Positions 52,106 to 63,528 of a stretch of 64,000 nucleotides of DNA are shown one piece after another. The stretch spans positions 806,001 through 870,000 of the forward strand of contig JAHBYP010000001.1 of the NCBI GenBank assembly GCA_019635875.1, given 5' to 3'. The notes under the pieces are model-generated. The model saw only the letters and a list, made by a program, of their open reading frames with translations. It made no database searches and was not told where the DNA came from. The position numbers were made by a program, and so were the translations under genes. Numbering within the stretch: the stretch's first letter is position 1; the number at the start of each line of letters is the position of its first letter. The DNA is from Alphaproteobacteria bacterium (GTDB lineage: Bacteria; Pseudomonadota; Alphaproteobacteria; Reyranellales; Reyranellaceae).

Positions 52106-52115
52106 GGCGCCTGCG

Positions 52116-52964
52116 ATGATCGAGAACCGTCCCTGGCTCACCTTCTTCGCCCATGTGGTGCTGATCCTGGGCGTCATCGTGATCGCGTTCCCGGTATGGA
52201 TGACGTTCGTAGCCTCGACGCACGACGCCGACACCATGCTGCGCTCGCCGGTCCCGCTGCTGCCCGGCGGGCAAATCATCGACAACTACCGTGTGGTGCT
52301 GACCGAGGGGTTCGCCCAAGCGTCGCGCACGCCCTTGTGGAAAGTGCTGTTCAACAGCCTCGTGATGGCGCTGGGCATCTGCATCGGCAAGATCGCGATT
52401 TCCATTATTGCCGCCTATGCCATCGTCTACTTTCGCTTTCCGTTCCGCATGACGGCATTCTGGCTGATCTTCATGACCCTGATGCTGCCGGTCGAGGTGC
52501 GCGTCGTGCCGACCTACAAGGTCGTGGCCGACTTCAACATGCTCAACAGCTACAGCGGCCTGATCGTGCCGCTGATCGCCTCGGCCACCGCGACCTTCCT
52601 GTTCCGCCAGTTCTTCCTCAGCGTGCCCGAGGAACTCACCGAGGCGGCGCGCGTCGACGGCGCCGGGCCCGTGCGCTTCTTCCGCGACATCCTGCTGCCG
52701 ATGAGCCGCACCAGCATCGCCGCGCTCTTCGTCATCCAGTTCATCTACGGCTGGAACCAGTATCTGTGGCCGCTGCTGATCACCACGAAGGAGGAATTCT
52801 ACACGGTGGTGATGACGGTCTCGCGCCAGGCCAATGTCAGCGATGGCGTGCCGCAGTGGAACCTGATCATGACGGTGGGCATGCTCGCCATGCTGCCGCC
52901 GGTGCTGGTGGTGATCTTCATGCAGCGCCAGTTCGTGCGCGGCCTGGTCGATACGGAGAAGTGA
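52116..52964 (+). CDS. ugpE: Glycerol-3-phosphate ABC transporter permease UgpE
   Basis: 282 residues with six helices of the MalG type. The EAA loop is [26 protein letters not shown] chose ATG 52116 because the product then opens [19 protein letters not shown], the same beginning as E. coli UgpE, and GAGG lies 8 nt ahead; the GTG at 52092 overlaps ugpA. It pairs with UgpA. Confidence 0.95.
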   Translation: MIENRPWLTFFAHVVLILGVIVIAFPVWMTFVASTHDADTMLRSPVPLLPGGQIIDNYRVVLTEGFAQASRTPLWKVLFNSLVMALGICIGKIAISIIAAYAIVYFRFPFRMTAFWLIFMTLMLPVEVRVVPTYKVVADFNMLNSYSGLIVPLIASATATFLFRQFFLSVPEELTEAARVDGAGPVRFFRDILLPMSRTSIAALFVIQFIYGWNQYLWPLLITTKEEFYTVVMTVSRQANVSDGVPQWNLIMTVGMLAMLPPVLVVIFMQRQFVRGLVDTEK

Positions 52965-52965
52965 G

Positions 52966-54051
<1,086 letters not shown>

Positions 54052-54085
54052 AACCGAGTTGCCGTTCCGAATAGAAATCCCCTCG

Positions 54086-54149
54086 GTCATCCCGAGCGCA
54101 GCGAGGGATCTTGATTCAACAAAGAATCCCTCGCTGCGCTCGGGATGAC
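54086..54149. repeat. Palindromic repeat type A, copy 3
   Basis: Perfect 24-bp arms (GTCATCCCGAGCGCAGCGAG... and its complement) surround a 16-nt loop, between ugpC and the EEP gene, which are transcribed in the same direction. An in-frame ATG at 54145 of the next gene lies in the right arm. Confidence 0.9.
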
Positions 54150-54174
54150 AGAATCCGCGCGATCCACACTGGTT

Positions 54175-55026
54175 ATGCTGTTCGCCACCTACAACATCCA
54201 TTTCGCTCTGGGCACCGACAACCGCTACGACGTCGCGCGCATCGCCGATGTCGTCGCCGAGGCCGATGTCGTGTGCCTGCAGGAAGTCGTGCAGGGCTGG
54301 GCGCTCAATGCCCACGCCGACCAGGCGCAGGAGATCGCCGGGCGGCTCAACCGCTACGTCTGGTTCCACGGCGGCTTCGACGCCGACGCCAGCTCGGTGG
54401 GTGCCGATGGCCGCATCGTCAACCGCCGTCGCACCTTCGGCAACGCGGTCCTGTCGCGCTGGCCGATCGCCGAGGCGCGCGGCCATCTGCTGCCCAAGAC
54501 GGCGATGCCCGGCCAGTTCGACCTGCAGCGCAGCTTCGTCGAGGCAGTGGTCGAGACGCCCAAGGGCCGGCTGCGCGTCTACAGCATCCACCTCTCGCAC
54601 ATCACCCATGCCCAGCGCCTGCCGCAGGTCGCTGCGCTGCTCGATACAGTGCTCGATGCGCCGCGCCGCGGTGGTGCGTGGGACGCCCACGCGACCGACA
54701 GCTTCGTGTTCACCGAGGCGGCGCAGCCGGTGCCTGTTTCGGCCGTGGTGATGGGCGACTTCAACTTCACCTCCAACGACGTCGAGTACGTCACCATCTG
54801 TGGCGAGATGCATGCGGAGTTCGGCCGCATCGCGACGGCGGACGGGTTGAGCGATGCCTGGACGTCCGCCGGCAATGCCGAGGACCGTGAAAGCTTCGCC
54901 GGCGAGGGCCGCATCGATCACGCCTTCGTCACCCACGACCTGCGCGGCAAGGTGAAGCGCGCCTGGATCGACGACACCTCGCCGGCCTCCGACCACTGGC
55001 CACTGTTCGTCGAGATCGATGTCTGA
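54175..55026 (+). CDS. Endonuclease/exonuclease/phosphatase (EEP) family hydrolase
   Basis: 283 residues. Motifs: FATYNIH at the start, VVCLQEVVQG with the metal Glu, IHLSHITH, VVMGDFNFTSND, and the closing RIDHAFVTHD and SDHWPLFVEID. The family includes DNases, sphingomyelinases and phosphoesterases. Overlapping glpD by 8 bp in a glycerol-3-phosphate cluster, it is more likely a phosphodiesterase for lipid-derived esters than a nuclease; this is inference. No signal peptide. I prefer ATG 54175 to ATG 54145, which lies in the repeat. Confidence 0.8.
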   Translation: MLFATYNIHFALGTDNRYDVARIADVVAEADVVCLQEVVQGWALNAHADQAQEIAGRLNRYVWFHGGFDADASSVGADGRIVNRRRTFGNAVLSRWPIAEARGHLLPKTAMPGQFDLQRSFVEAVVETPKGRLRVYSIHLSHITHAQRLPQVAALLDTVLDAPRRGGAWDAHATDSFVFTEAAQPVPVSAVVMGDFNFTSNDVEYVTICGEMHAEFGRIATADGLSDAWTSAGNAEDRESFAGEGRIDHAFVTHDLRGKVKRAWIDDTSPASDHWPLFVEIDV

Positions 55027-56530
55027 GCCGCTCGACCTGTTCATCGTCGGTGGCGGCATCAACGGCGCCGGCATCGCCTGCGATGCCACTGGCCGCGGCC
55101 TGAAGGTCGGGCTGTGCGAAATGAACGATTTCGCCAGCGCCACCTCCTCGGCCTCCTCAAAGCTGATCCACGGCGGCCTTCGCTATCTCGAGCACTACGA
55201 GTTCCGCCTGGTGCGCGAATCGCTGATGGAGCGCGAGGTGCTGCTGGCCAAGATGGCGCATATCGCCTGGCCGCTGCGCTTCGTGCTGCCGCACGAGCCG
55301 CACCTGCGCCCGGCCTGGATGCTGCGCCTGGGCCTGTTCATCTACGATCATCTCAATCTGAAGATGAAGCTGCCCAAGACGGAGACAGTCGACCTGGCGC
55401 GCAGCCCCTACGGCGCCGGGCTGAAGCCGGGCTTCGGCAAGGGCTTCGTCTATTCCGACGGCTGGGTCGACGATGCGCGCCTCGTGATCGGCAACTTGCG
55501 CTCCGCGCGCGATCGCGGCGCAGCGATCCACGCCCGGCACCGCTGCGTCTCGGCGCGCCGGACCGACGGGCTGTGGCAGGTCGAGCTGGAGGAGCTCGCG
55601 ACCGGCGCGCGCCGGAGCCTGCGGGCGCGCGGCCTGATCAACGCCTCCGGCCCGTGGGTGAAGAGCTGGCTCGACTCGGTCGAGGGTGTCGCCACGCGCA
55701 AGCGGGTGAAGCTGGTCAAGGGCAGCCACATCGTCGTGCCCCGGCTGCACGACGGCGACCACGCCTTCATCCTGCAGAACAGCGACCAGCGCATCGTCTT
55801 CGTCATCCCCTACGAGCGCGACTTCTCGCTGATCGGCACCACCGACATCGCGCTCGACGGCGCCGAGCCGGGACAGGTGACGATCTCGCCCGCCGAGGTC
55901 ACCTATCTCTGTGAGCTCGCCAATCACTATATGGCGCGCAGGATCGGGCCGGACGACGTGGTCTGGAGCTACTCGGGCGTGCGGCCGCTGTTCGACGACG
56001 GCAGCGACAATCCGTCGGCGGTGACGCGCGACTACGTGCTGGAGGTTGCCGACGATTCCGGCAGGGCGCCGCTGCTCAGCGTCTTCGGCGGCAAGATCAC
56101 GACCTATCGTCGCCTCGCCGAGCACGCGCTGGAGGATCTCCGGCGCTACTACCCCGGCATGGGTGGGGCCTGGACCCACCGCGAGCCTCTGCCCGACGGC
56201 GAGATGCCCTACGCCGATTTCGAGCTGTTCATGTCGGGGCTGGAACTTGCCTATCCCGGGATGCCGGCGGTCTTCCTGCACCGACTGGCGCGGCGTCACG
56301 GCGCCGGCAGCGCCGATGTGCTGGGCGAGGCAAAGACCACCGGGGACCTCGGCCGGCATTTCGGCGGCGACCTCTACGAGCGCGAGGCAGATCACCTGAT
56401 GCGGCACGAATGGGCGCAGGAACCCGAGGACGTGCTGTGGCGGCGCACCAAGGAGGGGCTGCACATGAGCCCGGCCGAGCGCGAGGCGTTCGCCGAATGG
56501 ATGCGCGCGCGACGGCGGAACGCGGCATAA
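55019..56530 (+). CDS. glpD: Aerobic glycerol-3-phosphate dehydrogenase
   Basis: 503 residues, a membrane-associated FAD enzyme that oxidises glycerol-3-phosphate to DHAP and passes electrons to quinone. The FAD motif GGGINGAGIACDATGRGL starts at 11. SSKLIHGGLRYLEHYEFRLVRE and IGTTDIALDG are the classic GlpD signatures, and the C-terminal DAO_C domain is present. It links the ugp importer and glycerol kinase to central metabolism. Confidence 0.95.
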   Translation: MSEPLDLFIVGGGINGAGIACDATGRGLKVGLCEMNDFASATSSASSKLIHGGLRYLEHYEFRLVRESLMEREVLLAKMAHIAWPLRFVLPHEPHLRPAWMLRLGLFIYDHLNLKMKLPKTETVDLARSPYGAGLKPGFGKGFVYSDGWVDDARLVIGNLRSARDRGAAIHARHRCVSARRTDGLWQVELEELATGARRSLRARGLINASGPWVKSWLDSVEGVATRKRVKLVKGSHIVVPRLHDGDHAFILQNSDQRIVFVIPYERDFSLIGTTDIALDGAEPGQVTISPAEVTYLCELANHYMARRIGPDDVVWSYSGVRPLFDDGSDNPSAVTRDYVLEVADDSGRAPLLSVFGGKITTYRRLAEHALEDLRRYYPGMGGAWTHREPLPDGEMPYADFELFMSGLELAYPGMPAVFLHRLARRHGAGSADVLGEAKTTGDLGRHFGGDLYEREADHLMRHEWAQEPEDVLWRRTKEGLHMSPAEREAFAEWMRARRRNAA

Positions 56531-56553
56531 TCGCGACCTCCAGGGAGGAATCG

Positions 56554-57312
56554 ATGGCAGGCCGCGTTACGGACAAGGTGGTGATCGTGACCGGTGGCGG
56601 CTCGGGCATCGGCCGCGCCACGGCGACGGTGCTGGCGGGCGAGGGGGCCACGGTCGTCGTCACCGACATCAACCGCAATGGCGGACTCGAGACGGTGCAG
56701 CGCATCGGCGGCCAGGCTCGCTTCGTCGAGCACGACACGGCGAAGGAGGAGGACTGGCAGCGGCTGATCGCCGACGTGATGGACACGCACGGCAAGCTGA
56801 ACGGGCTGGTCAACAACGCCGGCATCATGGGCCGCTATCCCGCGCGCTTCGAGAACGAGACGCTCGAGGAGTGGCGGCGCATGCTGTCGATCAACGTCGA
56901 GGGCGTCTTCCTGGGCTGCAAGCATGCGGTGCCGGCGATGCGCGCCGGCGGCGGCGGCTCGATCGTGAACCTGTCATCGCTGGCGGCCTTCGTCGGCACG
57001 CCCGAGCTACCGTCCTACGGCGCCTCGAAGGGCGCGGTGCGGCAGTTCACCAAGACGGTGGCGATCGACTGCGCGCGCAAGGGCTACAAGATCCGCTGCA
57101 ACTCGATCCATCCCGGCGTCATCGACACGCCGATGGCGGCCGAGATGATGACCACCGAGAAGGGCCGCGCGCGGGCCACCGCCTGGGTGCCGCTGGGCGA
57201 GCTGGGCCGGCCCGAGGACATCGCCTATGGCGCGCTGTACCTGATCTCCGACGAATCGCGCTTCGTCACCGGCTCGGAGCTGGTGATCGACGGCGGCATG
57301 GCCGCGATCTGA
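56554..57312 (+). CDS. SDR family oxidoreductase in the glp cluster
   Basis: 252 residues of the classical SDR type: TGGGSGIG at 13-20, NNAG at 87-90, and Ser142-Tyr155-Lys159 in NLSSLAAF and SYGASKG. The C-terminal end GSELVIDGGMAAI is typical. GGGAGG just ahead fixes ATG 56554. It sits between glpD and glpK, where an SDR is not a standard member. It might oxidise an alcohol released by UgpQ or act on glycerol or dihydroxyacetone. Substrate unknown. Confidence 0.87.
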   Translation: MAGRVTDKVVIVTGGGSGIGRATATVLAGEGATVVVTDINRNGGLETVQRIGGQARFVEHDTAKEEDWQRLIADVMDTHGKLNGLVNNAGIMGRYPARFENETLEEWRRMLSINVEGVFLGCKHAVPAMRAGGGGSIVNLSSLAAFVGTPELPSYGASKGAVRQFTKTVAIDCARKGYKIRCNSIHPGVIDTPMAAEMMTTEKGRARATAWVPLGELGRPEDIAYGALYLISDESRFVTGSELVIDGGMAAI

Positions 57313-57367
57313 CTGATGCCCCCCTTTCCCGCGAGGGGAGCGGGGCGAAAGACGACACGGAGACGGC

Positions 57368-58849
<1,482 letters not shown>

Positions 58850-58926
58850 TGGGACCGTCGGCGGTCCCGGAAGACTTCGACCGTCGCCTGGCCTAGGATC
58901 GCCGCCCACCAGCGTATGAGGGTTTC

Positions 58927-60309
58927 ATGGCCAAGGCGAAGCGCAAGGTCGCGGTGAAGAAGAAGGGGGCCGCGCGCGGCAACGGCGCGGCGGTCGACAC
59001 CAATCTCCTCAACGACCTCTTGCGCTGGGCCAAGGCCTCCGGCGCCGACGCCGCGGACGCCTACGTCGCCGAAAGCGCGCAACTCTCCGTCGGCATCCGG
59101 CTGGGCGTGCGCGAGAAGCTGGAGCGCAGCGAGAGCCGCGATCTGTCGCTGCGCGTCTTCATCGGCAAGCGCATGGCGATCGTCTCGTCGACCGATTTCG
59201 ACCCGGCCAGCCTGAAGGCGCTGGCCGAACGCGCCACGGCGATGGCGCGTGTCGTGCCCGAGGACCCCTATTGCGGCCTGGCGCCCGAGGATCGCATCGC
59301 GCGCGACTGGCCCGAGCTCGATCTCGACGACGGCAAGGAGGCCAGCGTCGCCACCCTGCAGGACTGGTGCGACCGGGCCGAGGACGCTGCGCGCGCGGTC
59401 AAGGGCGTGACCAATTCCGAAGGCGCCAATGCCGGCTGGTCGGGCGGCCGCGTGGCGCTGGCCGCCAGCAACGGCTTCGCCGGCGAGTATCGCTACGGCA
59501 GCTATGGCATCGACGTCTCGGTGCTGGCCGGCGAGGGCGTCGGCATGGAGCGCGACTACGACTGGACACAGGCGGTCTACACTGACGATCTCGACAGACC
59601 CGAGACCTTGGGCCGCAACGCCGGCCGCGGCGCGGTCAAGCGGCTCAACCCGCGCAAGGTCAAGAGCGGCCGCTATCCGGTGATCTACGATCGGCGCATC
59701 TCGGGCGGGCTGCTCGGCCATCTCGCCAGCGCCATCAACGGCCGCAGCATCGCACGCAAGACCTCGTTTCTGCTCGACCGGCTGGGCAAGCAGGTCTTCA
59801 GCAAGGGCCTGCGCGTGATCGACGATCCGCACCGCAAGCGGCGTTCGGGCTCGCGTCCTTTCGACGGCGAGGGCCTGCCGACCAGGCGCATGAACCTGAT
59901 CGAGGACGGCAAGCTCACGACCTGGCTGCTCGACCTGAACTCGGCGCGCCAGCTCGGCCTGGAGCCCACCGGCCACGGCGCCTGGGGCGGCGGGCCGACC
60001 ACCAGCAACCTCTATCTTGAGAAGGGCAGGGAATCGGTGAAGTCGCTGATCGGCGGCATCAGGCGCGGGCTGTTCATCAGTGACCTGATCGGCTTCGGCG
60101 TGAACGGGGTCACCGGCGACTACAGCCGCGGGGCGTCAGGTTTCTGGATCGAGAAGGGCGAGCTCGCCTGGCCGGTGAGCGGCGTGACCGTGGCCGGCAA
60201 CCTGAAGAGCATGTTCCGCCACATCACCCCTGCCAGCGATCTGCAGTTCAAGAGCAGCACAAACGCGCCCACCGTGCGGATCGACGGGATGACCATCGCC
60301 GGGGAGTGA
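58927..60309 (+). CDS. pmbA: TldD/PmbA family protein (TldE-like)
   Basis: 460 residues. PmbA (TldE) is the non-catalytic partner of the TldD metalloprotease, which unfolds and trims peptides such as microcins and supports DNA-gyrase inhibitor sensitivity. GVREKLERSESRDLSLRVFIGKR in the first half and GDYSRGASGFWIEKGELAWPVSGVTVAGNL near the end are the family hallmarks. The HExxxH zinc motif of TldD is absent, as expected for PmbA. An extra Lys/Ala-rich N-terminus (MAKAKRKVAVKKKGA) is unusual. Confidence 0.92.
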   Translation: MAKAKRKVAVKKKGAARGNGAAVDTNLLNDLLRWAKASGADAADAYVAESAQLSVGIRLGVREKLERSESRDLSLRVFIGKRMAIVSSTDFDPASLKALAERATAMARVVPEDPYCGLAPEDRIARDWPELDLDDGKEASVATLQDWCDRAEDAARAVKGVTNSEGANAGWSGGRVALAASNGFAGEYRYGSYGIDVSVLAGEGVGMERDYDWTQAVYTDDLDRPETLGRNAGRGAVKRLNPRKVKSGRYPVIYDRRISGGLLGHLASAINGRSIARKTSFLLDRLGKQVFSKGLRVIDDPHRKRRSGSRPFDGEGLPTRRMNLIEDGKLTTWLLDLNSARQLGLEPTGHGAWGGGPTTSNLYLEKGRESVKSLIGGIRRGLFISDLIGFGVNGVTGDYSRGASGFWIEKGELAWPVSGVTVAGNLKSMFRHITPASDLQFKSSTNAPTVRIDGMTIAGE

Positions 60310-60395
60310 CGAGAAGCCGGCTGGCAATCCGCGGCAGGCTCCCCACCTAGCAGCATGGTTCCCGAGGATCGAGTTCCACGCCCGAGAGGATCTCC

Positions 60396-61100
60396 ATGAC
60401 GCCGCAGGAAAAGGACATGATCACCCAGCTGCTCGACCGCCTGAAACAGGCCGGCGGACAGCCCAAGGATCCGGAGGCAGAGGCACTGATCCGCCAAGCG
60501 GTGCAGGCCCAGCCCGACGCGCCCTATCTGCTGGTGCAGACCGCGCTGATCCAGAACATGTCGCTGGAGGGCGCCCAGGCGCGCATCGCCGAGCTCGAGC
60601 GCGAGGTGGCGGCGGCCAAGCAGGCGGCGGGGTCAAAGCCCACCAGCTTCCTCGGCGGCCTGCTGGGCGGCGGCAGCCAACCCGCGCCGCAGCCCGCCCA
60701 GCCGATGGCGCGGCCCGGCTCGGTGCCGCAGACCGGCGGCTACGGCCAGCAGCCGCCGCCAGGCTATGCGCCGCAGCAGGCCGGTCCGATAGGTGGCGGT
60801 GGTTCCAGCTTCCTGCGCACGGCGGCGGTGACCGCGGCCGGCGTCGCCGGCGGCGCGCTGCTCTATCATGGCATATCCTCGATGTTCAGCGGTGGTCACG
60901 GCGCCGGCGGCGCGAGCCAGAGCTTCATGGGCGGCGGCGCGCAACAGGCCGGTGCTTCGCCCTGGGGCAATGCACAGGGAGCCGGCAGCGACGAACCTCT
61001 CACCGCCGAGCGCGACCAGGGCTACGATTCGGGCGCGGCGAGCGATGCCGGCGGCTGGGACGACAGCGGCGACGGCTTCAGCTTGGACGAGGAATTCTGA
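60396..61100 (+). CDS. DUF2076 protein with Gly/Gln-rich low-complexity region
   Basis: 234 residues. Residues 1-75 form the DUF2076 helical domain (TPQEKDMITQLLDRLKQAGGQPKDPEAEALIRQAV, then ALIQNMSLEGAQARIAELEREVAAAK with a short coiled coil). Next come Gly/Pro/Gln-rich stretches around a hydrophobic segment TAAVTAAGVAGGALLYHGISSMF (~145-168), and an acidic tail. The function of the family is unknown; it may be a periplasmic ligand-binding or envelope protein. Its 3' end overlaps the convergent gene by 23 bp. Confidence 0.82.
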   Translation: MTPQEKDMITQLLDRLKQAGGQPKDPEAEALIRQAVQAQPDAPYLLVQTALIQNMSLEGAQARIAELEREVAAAKQAAGSKPTSFLGGLLGGGSQPAPQPAQPMARPGSVPQTGGYGQQPPPGYAPQQAGPIGGGGSSFLRTAAVTAAGVAGGALLYHGISSMFSGGHGAGGASQSFMGGGAQQAGASPWGNAQGAGSDEPLTAERDQGYDSGAASDAGGWDDSGDGFSLDEEF

Positions 61101-62004
61101 GCCCCGGATCGGCAGAGCTGTCGATGTAGCTCTCGAAGCTGCGTCGCTCCAAGCCCTTCTGCGCCTGATAAAGCGAGCTGGGATCCAGCGCCGCAGGCAG
61201 CGGCATGCGCACCGGGACATCGGCCAGCCGCGGCACGTTGGTGGGCGTACCGCAGATCAGCCGGCCGTTGAACTCGTCCCAGTCGGCATAGTGGGCGTAG
61301 CCGCCGGCCAGCGGCCAGGCGTCGCCTGCCGCCAGCTCGTAGAGCAGGAATCGACGATCGGCGCCTGAGCGGTTGAGGTCCGAGCCGTGCACCAGCCGCA
61401 CATGGTGCAGGCTGATCGAGCCGGCCGGCGCGATCGCGGGCTCGGCCGGCGAGACATCGAGCCCGGCCTTCAGCGGGTCGAAGCCGCCGACGAAGCGGCC
61501 GTCGACGTGGTGGTCGAAGACCGGCCCGCGATGCGAGCCCGGCAGCAGCAGCATCGGGCCGTTGTCGCGCGTCATGTCGTCGAGCATCACGCCGACGGCC
61601 AGCACGTCGTCGTTGCTGTAGGGGTAGTAGGCCCAGTCCTGGTGCCACTCGACCGCCGCGCCAAAGCCCGCGCTCTTGAGGTTCAGCTTGCTGTTCTGGA
61701 AGCGGATGCTCGGGCCGAGCAGCGACTTCACCGGCTCGAGGATCGCCGGCGAACGCACCAGCTCCATGAAGAAGGGATCGAGCTTGTGCGGCGTCTTCAC
61801 CCGGCGCACGCGCGGCCGGTCGGGCCGGTGGCTGTCCTCGAGGTCGAAGACCGCGTCGTTGGCGCTCACGCCATGGGCGCGCTCGAGGATCGAGGCCAGC
61901 ACCTGGCGCAGGCGGCTCAGCTGCTCTTGCGACAACGCGTGCGGCAGCACGAGGTAGCCGCGTTCGCGGTAGGTCGCGATCTGCTCCGCTGTCAGGCCGC
62001 CCAT
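61078..62004 (-). CDS. Phytanoyl-CoA dioxygenase (PhyH) family protein
   Basis: 308 residues, Fe(II)/2-oxoglutarate oxygenase. The facial triad is His121-X-Asp123 (EWHQDWAYYP) and His206 (VRLVHGSDLN), and Arg217 is placed to bind 2-oxoglutarate. LLLPGSHRGPV and GSISLHHVRLVHGS are typical PhyH segments. It would hydroxylate an unknown substrate. GGGAGG ahead fixes ATG 62004. It is divergent from a PLP decarboxylase only 63 bp away, so the two may share control and possibly a pathway. Confidence 0.85.
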   Translation of the reverse strand: MGGLTAEQIATYRERGYLVLPHALSQEQLSRLRQVLASILERAHGVSANDAVFDLEDSHRPDRPRVRRVKTPHKLDPFFMELVRSPAILEPVKSLLGPSIRFQNSKLNLKSAGFGAAVEWHQDWAYYPYSNDDVLAVGVMLDDMTRDNGPMLLLPGSHRGPVFDHHVDGRFVGGFDPLKAGLDVSPAEPAIAPAGSISLHHVRLVHGSDLNRSGADRRFLLYELAAGDAWPLAGGYAHYADWDEFNGRLICGTPTNVPRLADVPVRMPLPAALDPSSLYQAQKGLERRSFESYIDSSADPGLRIPRPS

Positions 62005-62067
62005 GGCTGTCCTCCCGCCGGGGATCATGCATGATGGTCCGTCCCGCGTGAATGGAGCATCGTCGAC

Positions 62068-63486
62068 ATGGATCCCGAGGAATTCCGCCTGCACGCGCAC
62101 CGCCTCGTCGACTGGATGGCCGACTACATGGGCTCGGTCGAGAGCCTGCCGGTGAAGTCGCGTGTCGCGCCGGGCGAGATCGCCGGCCAGCTGCCGGCCG
62201 CCGCGCCGCTTCAGGGCGAGGCCTTCGACGCCATCTTCGACGATTTCCGCCGGATTGTGATGCCGGGCATCACCCACTGGCAGCATCCGAACTTCTTCGC
62301 CTATTTCCCGGCCAACTCGAGCAGGCCCTCGGTGCTGGCGGAAATGCTGGTGGCGACGTTGGGCGTCAACGGCATGCTGTGGCAGACCTCGCCGGCGGCC
62401 ACCGAACTCGAGACGCGGGTCATGCAGTGGCTGGGCGACATGATCGGCCTGCCCCGGGGCTTCACCGGCACGATCCAGGATACCGCCTCGACCGCGACGC
62501 TCTGCGCCATTCTGACCGCGCGCGAGCGCGCGCTGCAGGGGCGCGGCAATCGCGCCGGGCTGAACGGCGCCGGCGCCTTCACCACCTATTGCTCGGCCGA
62601 GACGCACTCGTCGATCGAGAAGGACGTGCGCATCGCCGGCCTCGGCTCGGAGAACCTGCGCAGCATTCCCGTCGACGAGGATTTCGCCATCCGCATCGAT
62701 CTGCTGGAACAGGCGATCGCCGCCGATCGCGCCGCCGGCCGCACCCCGCTGCTGGTCACCGCGACGGTGGGCGGCACCGCCAATGGCGGCTTCGATCACG
62801 TCGATGCGCTGGCCGATGTCTGCGCGCGCGAGGGCCTGTGGCTGCACGTCGACGCTGCCTGGGCGGGCAGCGCTTTCGTGCTGCCCGAATGGAGACATCT
62901 TATGAATGGCTGCGAGCGCGCCGACAGCTTCGTCTTCAATCCGCATAAATGGCTGTTCACCAACTTCGACTGCACCGCCTATTTCGTGCGCGATCCGCAG
63001 GCGCTGCTCGATACCTTCGCCATCCACCGCGTCTACTTCGATACGGCGGAGCAGGGCCGGGTGATCGACTACCGCGACTGGGGCATCCCGCTGGGCCGGC
63101 GCTTCCGCGCCCTCAAGCTTTGGTTCGTGATCCGCTCGTATGGCGTCGAGGGGCTGCAGGCGGCGATTCGCCAGCACATCGCCTCGGCCCAGGCCTTCGC
63201 CGGGTGGATCGAGGCCAGCGAGGATTTCGAGCTGATGGCGCCGGCGAAGCTGGCGCTGGTCGTGTTCCGCTACCACCCCGAGGATGTCGGCGACGCCGCC
63301 GAGCTCGACGCGCTCAACGCAAGGCTGCTGTCGGTGCTCAATGACGACGGCCGCATCTACCTCACGCCGGGCAAGACGGGCGGGCGGGCGAGCATCCGGT
63401 TCTCGGTCGGCCAGACCGATACCCGGCGCCGTCATGTCGAGGCCGCCTGGGAGCTGATCCGCGAGACCGCGCGCTCGCTGCGCTGA
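62068..63486 (+). CDS. Group II PLP decarboxylase (aromatic-L-amino-acid-decarboxylase-like)
   Basis: 472 residues. The PLP lysine is Lys294 in FNPHKWLFTNFDC. His180 (SAETHSSIEKD) stacks on the ring and Asp262 (HVDAAWAGSAF) contacts the pyridine nitrogen. The N-terminal HWQHPNFFAYFPANSSRPSVLAEML and WQTSPAATELE match DOPA/tryptophan/phenylalanine decarboxylases. Substrate preference cannot be set from motifs alone. It is divergent from the PhyH oxygenase gene. Confidence 0.9.
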   Translation: MDPEEFRLHAHRLVDWMADYMGSVESLPVKSRVAPGEIAGQLPAAAPLQGEAFDAIFDDFRRIVMPGITHWQHPNFFAYFPANSSRPSVLAEMLVATLGVNGMLWQTSPAATELETRVMQWLGDMIGLPRGFTGTIQDTASTATLCAILTARERALQGRGNRAGLNGAGAFTTYCSAETHSSIEKDVRIAGLGSENLRSIPVDEDFAIRIDLLEQAIAADRAAGRTPLLVTATVGGTANGGFDHVDALADVCAREGLWLHVDAAWAGSAFVLPEWRHLMNGCERADSFVFNPHKWLFTNFDCTAYFVRDPQALLDTFAIHRVYFDTAEQGRVIDYRDWGIPLGRRFRALKLWFVIRSYGVEGLQAAIRQHIASAQAFAGWIEASEDFELMAPAKLALVVFRYHPEDVGDAAELDALNARLLSVLNDDGRIYLTPGKTGGRASIRFSVGQTDTRRRHVEAAWELIRETARSLR

Positions 63487-63528
63487 GGATTCCCCCGGCG
63501 CGCTTTCCCGACTACAGTGCGCGCCACC

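Noticed and set aside
57319..57350. GC-rich hairpin-like stretch between the SDR and glpK
   Set aside because: CCCCTTTCCCGCGAGGGGAGCGGGG pairs only poorly and lacks a T run. It may be a remnant of a dispersed repeat, but support is too weak.
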